A DNA stretch of 64,000 nucleotides from Streptomyces sp. SJL17-4. Its GTDB lineage: Bacteria; Actinomycetota; Actinomycetes; Streptomycetales; Streptomycetaceae. Below, in pieces: positions 25,147 to 34,167 of this stretch. Positions within the stretch are counted from its first letter, which is position 1. Each line of letters begins with the position of its first letter. A program made the translations under genes and the position numbers. The notes under the pieces are model-generated. The model saw only the letters and a list, made by a program, of their open reading frames with translations. It ran no database searches and had not been told where the DNA came from. Where the stretch lies: positions 5,367,501-5,431,500 of the forward strand of contig NZ_CP104578.1 in assembly GCF_036826855.1 (NCBI RefSeq). The letters run 5' to 3'.

Positions 25147-25347
25147 ATGGCAATGAACGTGCGTCTTCGCGACGACCAGACCGAGGCACTCAAGCTGCGC
25201 GCCGAGCAGGAGGGCACGAGCATGCACGCGATACTGCTCCAGGCCGTCGACGACTACCTCGCCCGGACCGCCCAGCAGGCGATCGTGCGGAAGACCGCCA
25301 TGGAACAGGCGGCCAAGTGGCACGAGCTGATGGAGCGGCTCAAGTGA
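25147..25347 (+). CDS. Ribbon-helix-helix antitoxin of a Doc module
   Basis: A 66-residue protein with an RHH N-terminus: strand MNVRLRDDQTEALK, then helix-turn-helix EQEGTSMHAILLQAVDDYL. A C-terminal helix would wrap the toxin. It should neutralise the Doc toxin whose GTG start overlaps its stop, and repress its own promoter through the palindrome immediately upstream. The start may be ATG 25147 or 25153; both leave the RHH intact. Confidence 0.88.
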   Translation: MAMNVRLRDDQTEALKLRAEQEGTSMHAILLQAVDDYLARTAQQAIVRKTAMEQAAKWHELMERLK

Positions 25348-25736
25348 CCTGTGTCTATCTCTCCGCCGAGGACGTCCTGGCTGTCGCCGAACACGCGGTG
25401 GACGACCAGGCCGTCGTCGTACGAGACGCGGGACTGCTCGAATCGGCGGTGCACCGGCCGTCCGCCGCGATGTTCGGCGAGGAGGCGTACCCCGACCTCC
25501 TCGACAAGGCAGCCGCACTGCTCCAGTCGCTCGCGATCAACCATCCCTTTCTCGACGGCAACAAGCGCACGGCCTGGCTGTCCTGCGTCACCTTCCTCGC
25601 CATGAACGGCGTCCAACTCCGCCCCGACATCGACGCGGCGGAGCGCCTGGTCATCTCCGTGGCGACCGGTGAGACCGACGAGGTGAAGGTGATCTCCCAC
25701 GGGCTGCGCGAGCTGATCGCCGCCGACGTGAGCTGA
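25344..25736 (+). CDS. doc: Doc-family toxin (Fic fold)
   Basis: A 130-residue toxin with the Doc signature HPFLDGNKRT starting at H67. Doc proteins phosphorylate EF-Tu and stop translation. The N-terminal VYLSAEDVLAVAE and the RDAGLLESAVHRP segment are typical. The GTG at 25344 overlaps the antitoxin stop (GTGA), so expression is coupled. The module is short, with normal local GC, and looks complete. Confidence 0.92.
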   Translation: MTCVYLSAEDVLAVAEHAVDDQAVVVRDAGLLESAVHRPSAAMFGEEAYPDLLDKAAALLQSLAINHPFLDGNKRTAWLSCVTFLAMNGVQLRPDIDAAERLVISVATGETDEVKVISHGLRELIAADVS

Positions 25737-25840
25737 ATCGCAACCAGCCCCCACCCGCCCCGTTTCGTACGACGTTCCGGCCGGGCCGCCGGTAAGGTGG
25801 CCCGGTTGTCATATCTGGACGAGCGTCGAACCCGGAGATC

Positions 25841-27631
25841 GTGACTACTACCACCACCTCCTCCCATCACCTTTCTCCCGCCTTCCCGGGACGGGCCCCT
25901 TGGGGTACCGCCGGCAAGCTGCGTGCCTGGCAGCAGGGCGCCATGGAGAGATACCTCCAGGAGCAGCCCCGAGACTTCCTCGCCGTCGCCACACCCGGCG
26001 CCGGCAAGACCACCTTCGCCCTGACCCTCGCCTCATGGCTGCTGCACCACCACGTCGTGCAGCAGATCACCGTCGTCGCACCCACCGAGCACCTCAAGAA
26101 GCAGTGGGCCGCCGCCGCCGCGCGGATAGGGATCAAGCTGGACCCCGACTACAGCGCCGGGCCGCTCAGCAAGGAGTACGACGGCGTCGCGATCACCTAC
26201 GCGGGTGTCGGCGTCCGGCCCATGCTCCACCGCAACCGCTGCGAGCAGCGCAAGACCCTCGTCATCCTCGACGAGATCCACCACGCCGGAGACTCCAAGT
26301 CCTGGGGCGAGGCCTGCCTGGAGGCGTTCGAGCCCGCCACGCGGCGCCTCGCGCTGACCGGCACCCCGTTCCGTTCCGACACCAACCCCATCCCCTTCGT
26401 CACGTACGAGGAGGGGAACGACGGCATCCGGCGGTCCTCCGCCGACTACACCTACGGCTACGGCAACGCCCTCGGCGACGGCGTCGTCCGGCCCGTCATC
26501 TTCCTCTCCTACAGCGGCAACATGCGCTGGCGCACCAAGGCCGGCGACGAGATCGCCGCCCGTCTCGGCGAGCCGATGACGAAGGACGCCGTCTCGCAGG
26601 CCTGGCGCACCGCGCTCGACGCGAAGGGCGACTGGATGCCGAACGTGCTCCGGGCCGCCGACCAGCGACTCACCGAGGTCCGCAAGTCCATCCCCGACGC
26701 GGGCGGCCTGGTGATCGCCAGTGACCAGGACTCGGCCCGCTCGTACGCCAAGCTGATCCGCGAGATCACCGGCACCAAGGCCACCGTCGTCCTTTCCGAC
26801 GACACCGGCGCCTCGAACCGCATCGACGAGTTCAGCGAGAGCAACGACCGCTGGATGGTCGCCGTCCGTATGGTGTCCGAGGGCGTCGACGTGCCCCGCC
26901 TCTCCGTCGGCGTGTACGCGACGACGATCTCGACCCCCCTCTTCTTCGCGCAGGCCGTCGGCCGTTTCGTGCGTTCACGCAGGCGCGGCGAGACCGCCTC
27001 CGTGTTCCTTCCCACGATCCCCAGCCTCCTCGGCTTCGCCAACGAGATGGAGGTCGAGCGCGACCACGTCCTCGACAAGCCCAAGAAGCAGGGCGAGGAG
27101 GACCCGTACGCCGAGTCCGAGAAGGAACTCGCCGAGGCGGAGCGGCAGCAGGACGAGGACACCGGCGAGCAGGACATGCTGCCCTTCGAGGCGCTGGAGT
27201 CCGACGCCGTCTTCGACCGCGTCCTCTACAACAGCGCCGAGTTCGGCATGCAGGCCCACCCCGGCAGCGCCGAGGAGCAGGACTACCTCGGCATCCCGGG
27301 CCTCCTCGAACCCGACCAGGTCCAGCTGCTCCTCCAGAAGCGCCAGGCCCGGCAGATCGCGCACAGCCGCAAGAAGCCGGACGAGGAGGCGGACCTGCTC
27401 GAACTGCCCGCCGAGCGGCGCCCTGTCGTTTCCCACAAGGAGCTCCTGGAGCTGCGCAAGCAGCTCAACACGATGGTCGGCGCGTACGTCCACCAGACCG
27501 GCAAGCCCCACGGTGTGATCCACACGGAGCTCCGCCGGGTCTGCGGCGGACCGCCGAGCGCGGAGGCCACCGCCGGCCAGATCCGGGAACGGATCAAGAA
27601 GGTGCAGGAGTGGGCCACCCGGATGCGGTGA
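25841..27631 (+). CDS. DEAD/DEAH-box superfamily 2 helicase
   Basis: A 596-residue SF2 helicase. Motif I is ATPGAGKTTF near residue 50, motif II is LDEIHHAG, motif III is LTGTPFRSD, and motif VI is QAVGRFVRSRRRGE. A C-terminal extension after about residue 400 is acidic and then helical, with no recognised domain. The GTG at 25841 has upstream GGAG. The substrate is unknown; such proteins in actinobacteria usually stand alone. A duplication of the last codons follows (27648-27670). Confidence 0.9.
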   Translation: MTTTTTSSHHLSPAFPGRAPWGTAGKLRAWQQGAMERYLQEQPRDFLAVATPGAGKTTFALTLASWLLHHHVVQQITVVAPTEHLKKQWAAAAARIGIKLDPDYSAGPLSKEYDGVAITYAGVGVRPMLHRNRCEQRKTLVILDEIHHAGDSKSWGEACLEAFEPATRRLALTGTPFRSDTNPIPFVTYEEGNDGIRRSSADYTYGYGNALGDGVVRPVIFLSYSGNMRWRTKAGDEIAARLGEPMTKDAVSQAWRTALDAKGDWMPNVLRAADQRLTEVRKSIPDAGGLVIASDQDSARSYAKLIREITGTKATVVLSDDTGASNRIDEFSESNDRWMVAVRMVSEGVDVPRLSVGVYATTISTPLFFAQAVGRFVRSRRRGETASVFLPTIPSLLGFANEMEVERDHVLDKPKKQGEEDPYAESEKELAEAERQQDEDTGEQDMLPFEALESDAVFDRVLYNSAEFGMQAHPGSAEEQDYLGIPGLLEPDQVQLLLQKRQARQIAHSRKKPDEEADLLELPAERRPVVSHKELLELRKQLNTMVGAYVHQTGKPHGVIHTELRRVCGGPPSAEATAGQIRERIKKVQEWATRMR

Positions 27632-27670
27632 CTCCCGCCCCTGCGCGGTGGGCCACCCGGATGCGGTGAC
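27610..27670 (+). repeat. 23-bp direct duplication of the helicase 3' end
   Basis: The last 22 coding bases with the stop, plus one further base (27610-27632), recur exactly at 27648-27670, separated by 15 bp. The second copy is outside the gene. Confidence 0.9.
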
Positions 27671-27686
27671 CCGTCGGAGGAACAGC

Positions 27687-27720
27687 TGAGGCCCGTACGA
27701 CGGCGTTCGTACGGGCCTCA
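27687..27720 (+). terminator. Terminator after the helicase
   Basis: A perfect 14-bp stem (27687-27700 with 27707-27720) with a 6-base loop, 55 bp after the helicase stop. Confidence 0.85.
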
Positions 27721-28102
27721 CTCGTCCCGCGGCGGCGGAACCGGTGAAGGAACCGCGTCGGGACCGGCGCCGGAGACCGGCCCCCACGGTCGGCCTCCGG
27801 GCCCTTCCACGCTACGTGCACGACAAAGCCGATCTTGTCCGCCAAAGTCCCGCGTACGACCGACGAAGGTCCCGAACCGTCTCTATTCGCTCGTCGACGC
27901 CCGGATTCTGGACGAGGTCTTCCGCTGAGCGGAGCGGGTCGCTACTGTCCCGGCTCAAAAGCAATCGCCCCGTGGCAGCGCCGCCGCGGAGCGCAGCCGG
28001 TGTACCCCTTCCTGCCGGCGGCCTCTGACGTGCGTCGCCGACGGGACCGGTGACGCAACCCCGTGAGAGCCCGCCGCCACTCACTCCGAAGGAGAGGGCG
28101 TC
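27721..28102. other. Intergenic region before the IclR-type gene
   Basis: About 380 bases. Open frames here have no recognisable protein features and no ribosome sites. It presumably carries the promoter of the IclR-like gene, which has GAAGGAGAGGG just before its start. Confidence 0.4.
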
Positions 28103-28744
28103 GTGACCGCGGAGACCTCCCAGACGCTCGACCGGGGACTCAGAGTCCTCAAACTGCTCGCCGACACCGACCACGGCCTGACCGTCACCGAGTTGTCCAA
28201 CAAACTCGGTGTCAACCGGACCGTCGTCTACCGTCTGCTCGCCACCCTCGAGCAGCACGCCCTCGTCCGCCGTGACCTCGGCGGGCGCGCCCGCGTCGGC
28301 CTCGGCGTGCTCCGGCTCGGCCGCCAGGTCCACCCCCTCGTGCGGGAGGCCGCGCTGCCCGCGCTGCGCTCGCTCGCCGAGGACATCGGGGCGACGGCCC
28401 ATCTGACGCTGGTCGACGGCGCGGAGGCACTCGCGGTCGCGGTCGTCGAACCGACCTGGACCGACTACCACGTCGCCTACCGGGCCGGCTTCCGTCACCC
28501 GCTCGACCGGGGCGCGGCCGGCCGCGCCATCCTCGCCGCCCGCCAGGGCGGCCTGATCGAACCGGGCTTCACACTCACCCACGGCGAGCTGGAGGCGGGC
28601 GCGAGCGGTGCGGCCGCGCCGCTCGTCGGCGTGACGGGCGTGGAGGGCAGCGTCGGAGTCGTGATGCTCGCGGACGCGGTGCCGGAGCGGGTCGGGCCGA
28701 GAGTGGTGGACGCGGCACGCGAGGTCGCCGACGCGTTGCGCTAG
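28103..28744 (+). CDS. IclR-family transcriptional regulator
   Basis: A 213-residue regulator. The winged helix-turn-helix is at the N-terminus (TLDRGLRVLKLLADTDHGLTVTELSNKLGVNRTVVYRLLATL), followed by the IclR effector domain with HPLDRGAAGRAIL. The effector half is shorter than the usual IclR length of about 250 residues. GTG at 28103 has a strong ribosome site. No metabolic operon is adjacent, so its target is unknown. It is convergent with the next gene. Confidence 0.88.
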   Translation: MTAETSQTLDRGLRVLKLLADTDHGLTVTELSNKLGVNRTVVYRLLATLEQHALVRRDLGGRARVGLGVLRLGRQVHPLVREAALPALRSLAEDIGATAHLTLVDGAEALAVAVVEPTWTDYHVAYRAGFRHPLDRGAAGRAILAARQGGLIEPGFTLTHGELEAGASGAAAPLVGVTGVEGSVGVVMLADAVPERVGPRVVDAAREVADALR

Positions 28745-28783
28745 AGCGCGCGGCGACCGGGGTGGGGCTCTGCCGTCCCGGGC

Positions 28784-29806
28784 CTAGGCCTCGGTGCCCG
28801 GACGGTGCGCCGGAGGTGCGGCGCTGTCGTGGGGTGTGCGTACGCCCACGACCAGGGCGCCCAGAGGGGTCTGTTCGTGGTGGACCGAGCGGCCCGTGCG
28901 GGTCGTCGTGATCAGGCCCGCCGCCCGCAGGGCCGTCGCATGGGCCGAGGCCGTCGCGTTGCTGACGCCCGTGCGGCGGGCCAGCTCCGTGGTCGTGCGG
29001 GGTTCCGTCATGGCCCGGAGGACTTCGGTCCTCGTGCGGCCCAGGGCCGCCGCCAGGTCCCCGTCCCGGGTGTCCGGGGCGGGCGGAAGGCCTCCGCCCG
29101 CCGGGTACGTGAGGACCACCGGGCGGTCCGGCAGGTCCTGGATCAGCGGGCCGCCCCTCCAGTGGAAGGTCGGCAGCAGGACCAGGCCCCGGCCGTCGAG
29201 GCGGACCTCATGGGCCTCACGGGCCTCACCGATCTCAGGGGCCGTCGGCCACGCCCAGACGCCGTCCCGTAGCCGTGAGCCCGGGGCGACCGCCGCCAGG
29301 GCGGCGGCCAGGCCCTGCTCGGCCACCGTCAGCGCATAGCGGGTGAACTCCGCCCGGTGCAGGTCCTGGACCAGCGGCCACACCGGCGCGAGGACCGTCT
29401 CGTACGCCGCCCGCTGGGCCCGGTCGAGCATGCCCCAGGACTCGGCGTCCCCGTCGTGCAGGGCCCGGATCCAGGTCGGGACGCGGCCCTGTCCCGCGTA
29501 CACCCGTGCCAGCTCGGACCGTACGAACTCCGGCCGCGCCGAACGGATCAGCGCGAAGCCCTCCTCCCGCGTCCCGCCGAGGACGTCGAGGAAGCGCGGG
29601 GCCGCCCCGCCCGGCACCAGCTCCGCGAGCGGTTCGGCCGCGCCCGGCAGGGCCCGCAGCAGCCTGCCCCGCCAGCGGCCGAAGAGCAGCCCCTCGTGCG
29701 GGGCGCCCAGCATCAGCAGGGCCGCGTGCAGTTCGGGCACGGGGGAGGGGCGGGGCGCGAACCGTACCCGGGTCGTGTCGTCCGCCGTGAAATGGATGTG
29801 GAGCAC
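28784..29806 (-). CDS. ArsR-like winged-helix regulator
   Basis: A 340-residue protein. The C-terminal 90 residues are a winged helix (LRAMTEPRTTTELARRTGVSNATASAHATALRAAGLITTTRTGRSV), placed at the end as in the Streptomyces ArsR/DUF5937-type regulators. The N-terminal 230 residues have a helical sensor-like region of unknown ligand. The GTG at 29806 (VLHIHFTADDTTRVRF) is chosen because the family starts there; the upstream 29 codons lack a family match. It is divergent from the secreted hydrolase, which it may control. Confidence 0.78.
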   Translation of the reverse strand: MLHIHFTADDTTRVRFAPRPSPVPELHAALLMLGAPHEGLLFGRWRGRLLRALPGAAEPLAELVPGGAAPRFLDVLGGTREEGFALIRSARPEFVRSELARVYAGQGRVPTWIRALHDGDAESWGMLDRAQRAAYETVLAPVWPLVQDLHRAEFTRYALTVAEQGLAAALAAVAPGSRLRDGVWAWPTAPEIGEAREAHEVRLDGRGLVLLPTFHWRGGPLIQDLPDRPVVLTYPAGGGLPPAPDTRDGDLAAALGRTRTEVLRAMTEPRTTTELARRTGVSNATASAHATALRAAGLITTTRTGRSVHHEQTPLGALVVGVRTPHDSAAPPAHRPGTEA

Positions 29807-29891
29807 CGCACCGACCCCCGTTCGCCGCCAGCCTTTCGGGCAGGGCCTCAACCTTCGCGCCGGCGTCCCCACCACTCCCAGGATGACGCCC

Positions 29892-31196
29892 ATGACACCT
29901 GATCACCTGCTCGTCGACCACTCTCCCGCCCGCCGTACCGTCGCCAAGGGGGCCCTCGCCGCGGCCGCCGCCCTGCTGCTCGGCCCTCCCGCGGCCGCCT
30001 CCGCCGCCACCCCGGGGAGCCTCGTCCTCCGGCTGCCCGCGCCCACCGGCCCCCACGCCGTCGGCGCCACCGTCCGGCATCTCGTCGACCCCACCCGCAA
30101 CGACCCGTGGGTGCCCGCCATCGGTGTACGGGAGCTGATGGTCACCGTGTTCCGGCCGATCGCCTCCGGCCGGGGTCTTCCGCGTCTCCCACAGCTCACC
30201 CGCGATGCCGCCGAGGTGTTCACCGTCCTCGCCCCGCTGGTCCGCCCGCACCTGCCGGCCACCGGGGTCGACTGGGCGGCCACCCTCACCCACGCCCGGA
30301 CCGGCGGCGCCCCGCCGCTGCCCGGCCGGCGTCCGGTGTTGCTGTACAGCCCCGGCGGCGGGGACTCCCGCGCCCTGGGCAGCTCCCTCGCGATCGATCT
30401 CGCCTCGTACGGCTGGACCGTCGTCACCGTCGACCACCCCGGCGACGCGTCCGAGGTGGAGTTCCCCGACGAACGGCCGGAACGCGACCGGATCCGGACC
30501 ACCGTCCTCCGCCCCGACCTCGACGCCGTGACCTTCCGCACCATGATCGACACCCGGGTCGCCGACCTCCGCTTCGTCCTCGACGCGCTCGGCCTCGACC
30601 GGGTCGGGCTCTACGGGCACTCCGCCGGCGGCACCGCCGTCGCCCAGGCGCTCCACGAGGACCCGAGAGTGGCCGCCGCCGTGAACCTGGAGGGGTACCT
30701 GGACCGGATGGACGGCGCACTCCTCCCCCTCGCCCGGGAGGGGACGGACCGGCCGCTGCTCCTCGCCGGCACCGACGGCTTCCGCGACGCGCGCCTCGAC
30801 CGCTCCTGGTCGGCGCTGCTCTCCCACGGCGGACCCGTCGCCCGCCGGCAGCTCGCCGACAGCGGCCACTGGGTCTTCACCGACTACGCGGCCCTGGTGC
30901 CCCAGCTCCGGGCCGCCGGTCTGACGACCGCCGCCGGGCGCGCCGAGATGGTCGGCACCGTCGACCCCCGGGTATCGGTGCCCGCCGTCCGGAAGCTCGT
31001 CCGGTCCTTCTTCGCCCGCCACCTGCCCGCGCCCGGGGCCCGCCACCTGCCCGTGCCCGGAGCCGTGCCCAGAGCCGTGCCTGGAGCCGCGCCCAGGGCC
31101 GTGCCTGGAGCCGTGCCCAGGGCCGTGCCCGGAGCCGTGCCCAGGGCCGTGCGCAGGTCCGCGCCCCCGGCCCGGTGGGGGTGGTCGTCCCAGTAG
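29892..31196 (+). CDS. Secreted alpha/beta hydrolase with Tat-type signal and repetitive tail
   Basis: A 434-residue hydrolase. The signal peptide (PARRTVAKGALAAAAALLLG, ending near ASAATP) has an RR pair suggesting Tat export. The alpha/beta hydrolase core shows an oxyanion region VLLYSPGGGDSR and the nucleophile elbow GLYGHSAGG, with a late His in SGHWVFTD, similar to PAF-acetylhydrolase/lipase-like enzymes. The C-terminus carries VPGAVPRA repeats. ATG at 29892 is chosen; 29883 is an in-frame alternative. It is divergent from an ArsR-like regulator. Confidence 0.85.
   Translation: MTPDHLLVDHSPARRTVAKGALAAAAALLLGPPAAASAATPGSLVLRLPAPTGPHAVGATVRHLVDPTRNDPWVPAIGVRELMVTVFRPIASGRGLPRLPQLTRDAAEVFTVLAPLVRPHLPATGVDWAATLTHARTGGAPPLPGRRPVLLYSPGGGDSRALGSSLAIDLASYGWTVVTVDHPGDASEVEFPDERPERDRIRTTVLRPDLDAVTFRTMIDTRVADLRFVLDALGLDRVGLYGHSAGGTAVAQALHEDPRVAAAVNLEGYLDRMDGALLPLAREGTDRPLLLAGTDGFRDARLDRSWSALLSHGGPVARRQLADSGHWVFTDYAALVPQLRAAGLTTAAGRAEMVGTVDPRVSVPAVRKLVRSFFARHLPAPGARHLPVPGAVPRAVPGAAPRAVPGAVPRAVPGAVPRAVRRSAPPARWGWSSQ
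31053..31148 (+). repeat. Eight 12-bp units at the 3' end of the hydrolase gene
   Basis: Eight consecutive 12-bp units encode alternating VPGA and VPRA (one unit APRA). The array adds a Pro/Ala-rich basic tail beyond the hydrolase fold. Confidence 0.85.
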
Positions 31197-31205
31197 ATTG
31201 GGGGC

Positions 31206-32000
31206 GTGCTCTCCAGTCTCTCCCGTCCCAAGGCGCTCGCGGTCTGCGCGCTGCCCCTCGTCGCGCTCTTCGCCGTCGTCGGGCTCGCGCCGTTGCCCTA
31301 TGCCATCGCGCAGCCCGGTACGACCGCCGACGTGCTCGGCAAGGACAAGGGGCAGGAGGTCATCACGATCACCGGAGCCCCGGTCCGGCCCTCCGAGGGT
31401 CAGCTGCGGATGACGACGATCGTCGCGACCGGGCCGTCCACGGACGTGGACCTCGGGGACGTGGCCGACGCCTGGTTCCGTACGGACCGGGCCGTCCTGC
31501 CGCGCGACTCCGTCTATCCCCCGGGGAAGTCCGACGCCGAGGTCGAGAAGCACAACCTCGGTCAGATGAAGCAGTCGCAGGACGCGGCCACGCTCGCCGC
31601 CCTCGACTACCTCGACAAGGACCCCGAGAAGGTGAAGGTGACCCTGCACCTCGCCGACATCGGCGGCCCCAGCGCCGGGCTGCTCTTCTCCCTCGGCATC
31701 GTCGAGAAGCTCGACGGCGACGGTGCCGGCGGTGACCTCACCGGCGGCCGGATCATCGCCGGTACGGGGACGATCGGCGCGGACGGCTCGGTCGGCGCCG
31801 TCGGCGGGGTCTCGCTGAAGACCCAGGCCGCCGCGCGTGACGGGGCCACCGTCTTCCTCGTGCCGAAGGCCGAGTGCTCGGACGCCGAGGCCGAGCTGCC
31901 GAAGGGGCTGCGGCTCGTCCCCGTCACCGCGCTCAGCGACGCGGTGGCGTCTCTGAAGGCCCTGGAGCAGGGGCAGGAGTCGAAGGTTCCGGTCTGCTGA
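31206..32000 (+). CDS. Secreted Lon-like (S16) serine protease, short form
   Basis: A 264-residue protein with an N-terminal membrane span (ALAVCALPLVALFAVVGLAP). The S16 catalytic dyad is visible as Ser in IGGPSAGLLF (S156) and Lys in GVSLKTQAA (K205). It resembles the actinobacterial YlbL-type extracytoplasmic proteases but is about 100 residues shorter and I see no PDZ domain. The GTG at 31206 is 9 bp after the hydrolase stop. Its 3' end overlaps the convergent MFS gene by 68 bp. Confidence 0.85.
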   Translation: MLSSLSRPKALAVCALPLVALFAVVGLAPLPYAIAQPGTTADVLGKDKGQEVITITGAPVRPSEGQLRMTTIVATGPSTDVDLGDVADAWFRTDRAVLPRDSVYPPGKSDAEVEKHNLGQMKQSQDAATLAALDYLDKDPEKVKVTLHLADIGGPSAGLLFSLGIVEKLDGDGAGGDLTGGRIIAGTGTIGADGSVGAVGGVSLKTQAAARDGATVFLVPKAECSDAEAELPKGLRLVPVTALSDAVASLKALEQGQESKVPVC

Positions 32001-33318
32001 CCGGTTTGCCACCGGAAGACGTGCCGTCCTCGGGCGGGCGCTCGGGCGGGCGCTCCGGCGGCGGGGAGTCCATGGCCCGCCAGGCCGGGAAGACCAGCGG
32101 CGAGAGCGTGGCGAGAAGGTAGAGCCCGCCGATTCCCAGCAGCGTCGCCGTCAGACCGGCGCGCTCGACGAGGAAGCCCGCCGTCAGGCCGCCCAGCGGG
32201 GTCGTCAGCAGCACCCCCGCGGTGCTCGCGCCCATGACCCGGCTGCGCAGGGCGTCGGGGACCTGCTCGTACATCACCGTGGTCAGGATCGGGTTGACGA
32301 CGCCGAGGCCGAATCCGGCCGCCGCGAGCGTCACGAGCAGGGGCGCGGTGGTGTCGGTGAGCGCGGCCACCACGTACGGCGGGGCGCCGCCGAGCAGGAA
32401 GCCAGCCGTGAAGACGGCCCGGCGCGGGAAGCGCTGCCCGACCGCCCCGTAGACCAGGGCGCCGGCCAGGGCGCAGCCGCCGAAGACCGACACGAGCAGG
32501 CCCTGGGTGGCCGGACCGCCCAGCTCCTGGCGCGCGTGGACCGGAAGGAGCACCGAACTCCAGCTCTGGCTCAGGCCGTTGGTGACCATCACCATGACCG
32601 TGATGCCGAGCAGCAGCCGCGCGCGGAACAGGAAGGCGTACCCCTCGCGCAGATCGGCCCGGTAGCGGGCCGGGGAGAGCCGGGGGCCGTCCCGCACCGG
32701 CTCCGCCGAGGGCACCCCGCGCAGGCCCGCGGTGACGAGCAGCGCGGAGAGGCCGAAGGTCGCCGCGTCGAGGACCAGGACCGTGTCGGCGCCCATGAAC
32801 GCCACGAGGAGTCCGGCGATCGCGGCGCCCGTCATCCAGGCGCCGCGCGCCACGGCGTCGTACAGGCTGGCCGCCCGGGGGAGTGGGGTCCCGGCGCGCC
32901 GGGCGAGATCGGGGACCAGGACGTGCCGGGCCATCTCCCCGGGCGCGTGGAAGAGGCCGGTGACGGCCATCAGCGCGCACAGCATCCAGAACCGCAGGAG
33001 TCCGGCGCTGTTGAGCAGCGGGATCGCGGTGAGCGCGAGCGCGCAGACCAGGTCGGAGGCGATGCTGACCCGGCGGCGGCCGATCCGGTCGACGACCGGG
33101 CCGCCGACGATCGCGGAGACGAGGACGGGCAGGGCCGCGCAGAAGGCGACGATGCCGGCCTTGCCGGGGCTTCCCGTGGTGTCGAGGGCGAACCACGGGA
33201 CGCCGATGAGCGTGAGTGAATTCCCTGTGATGGATACGGCGTTGGCGGTGAGGACGGTCGCGAGGGGGACCCGGTCCCGCTTCGTCGTGCCCGCCTCGTC
33301 TCCCCCCGGCGTGGTCAT
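31933..33318 (-). CDS. MFS exporter
   Basis: A 461-residue major facilitator of the enterobactin/macrolide exporter-like (DHA3) type, with about 12 membrane spans starting at TVLTANAVSITGNSLTLIGVP. The loop 2-3 signature is VVDRIGRRRVS. The C-terminal tail of about 45 residues is Pro-rich and is encoded antisense to the end of the Lon-like gene. It lies downstream of a small protein and an ArsR-type regulator on the same strand, the usual layout for a regulated exporter. Confidence 0.88.
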   Translation of the reverse strand: MTTPGGDEAGTTKRDRVPLATVLTANAVSITGNSLTLIGVPWFALDTTGSPGKAGIVAFCAALPVLVSAIVGGPVVDRIGRRRVSIASDLVCALALTAIPLLNSAGLLRFWMLCALMAVTGLFHAPGEMARHVLVPDLARRAGTPLPRAASLYDAVARGAWMTGAAIAGLLVAFMGADTVLVLDAATFGLSALLVTAGLRGVPSAEPVRDGPRLSPARYRADLREGYAFLFRARLLLGITVMVMVTNGLSQSWSSVLLPVHARQELGGPATQGLLVSVFGGCALAGALVYGAVGQRFPRRAVFTAGFLLGGAPPYVVAALTDTTAPLLVTLAAAGFGLGVVNPILTTVMYEQVPDALRSRVMGASTAGVLLTTPLGGLTAGFLVERAGLTATLLGIGGLYLLATLSPLVFPAWRAMDSPPPERPPERPPEDGTSSGGKPVSRPEPSTPAPAPGPSETPPRR

Positions 33319-33343
33319 CCGGCCTCGTCTCCCCCGTGCGTGG

Positions 33344-33553
33344 TCATGCGGTCAGGGTGGCCGGGCGACGGTCCGGTGTGACCAGGCGCAGACCCAGCTC
33401 GACGAGCCGCCAGCCGAGCCGGACGCGAAGGGCGGGGGCGGATGCGGGGGCGGGGGCGGGGGCGCGCGCGGGGCGGCGGCGCCGGGCGGCGGCCTCGCGG
33501 TGGAGCTCCGCGGCGGTCAGCGCGTGCATCCGGAGGTGAATGTCGGCGTGCAT
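33344..33553 (-). CDS. Small hypothetical protein between regulator and MFS exporter
   Basis: A 69-residue Ala/Arg/Pro-rich product with no recognised domain; residues 24-46 are low complexity. It sits 19 bp after the ArsR-like gene and 25 bp before the MFS gene on the same strand, so it may be co-transcribed. It could be spurious; support is mainly position and an ATG start. Confidence 0.45.
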   Translation of the reverse strand: MHADIHLRMHALTAAELHREAAARRRRPARAPAPAPASAPALRVRLGWRLVELGLRLVTPDRRPATLTA

Positions 33554-33572
33554 GACTCCGTGGTTCCTTCCG

Positions 33573-34154
33573 TCAGTTCTCGCGCTGCGGGAAAGCGTGC
33601 AGATGGATCCGTACGCGCTCGGCGTCCGGCGCGTCGGCCTCCTCGATGTCCCGGTACGACTCGATGAGGGCGTGCATCTTCTCGTCGAGCTCGCGGAGCT
33701 TCTCGGGGGGCAGGCGCAGGGTGAAGTCGCTCATGTCGGAGATGCCGAGCCACGTCTGGTCCCAGTCGTGCCGGGTGCCGAGGAAGGTGCTCAGCTCCTG
33801 CGTGTGGATGGTCGCGATCTCGTGGACGTAGACGTCGAGGGCGCCGCGGACCTCCGGGTCCGGGTTCTCGTAGAGCGATGCGTCGACCCTCGTGCCCTGC
33901 TGGCCGGCCTTCCACCACCGCTCGCGCCCTTTGCCCCGTGTCGGGTCGTCCTCGACGAAGCCGTGGGCCGCGAGCTGGCGCAGGTGGTAGCTGGTCGCGC
34001 CGCTGGACTCGCCCAGCTGCTCGGCCAGTTGGGAGGCAGTGGCGGGGCCGTGCCGGCGCAGGGCGCGCAGCAGCCGGATGCGGAGGGGGTGGGCGAGTCC
34101 GCGCAGGGAGCGCGGGTCCAGCTGGCGGCTCAGGTGTTCCTCTGGCTCGGACAT
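33573..34154 (-). CDS. ArsR-family helix-turn-helix regulator
   Basis: A 193-residue regulator. The winged helix is near the N-terminus (LAHPLRIRLLRALRRHGPATASQLAEQLGESSGATSYHLRQLAAHG). The C-terminal half is helical and acidic. The ATG at 34154 (MSEPEEHL) is preferred over a start 21 codons upstream, because that extension is the operator DNA itself. A -10-like TACGCT at 34166-34161 and -35-like TTGCAA at 34189-34184, 17 bp apart, would place the transcript start at or next to the ATG, suggesting a leaderless mRNA. Confidence 0.87.
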   Translation of the reverse strand: MSEPEEHLSRQLDPRSLRGLAHPLRIRLLRALRRHGPATASQLAEQLGESSGATSYHLRQLAAHGFVEDDPTRGKGRERWWKAGQQGTRVDASLYENPDPEVRGALDVYVHEIATIHTQELSTFLGTRHDWDQTWLGISDMSDFTLRLPPEKLRELDEKMHALIESYRDIEEADAPDAERVRIHLHAFPQREN

Positions 34155-34167
34155 GTTCACAGCGTAG

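Noticed and set aside
21876..25223. A 1115-residue minus-strand open frame over the MFS gene and tRNA-Cys
   Set aside because: It crosses a tRNA and an antisense transporter and is compositionally a shadow of high-GC coding DNA.
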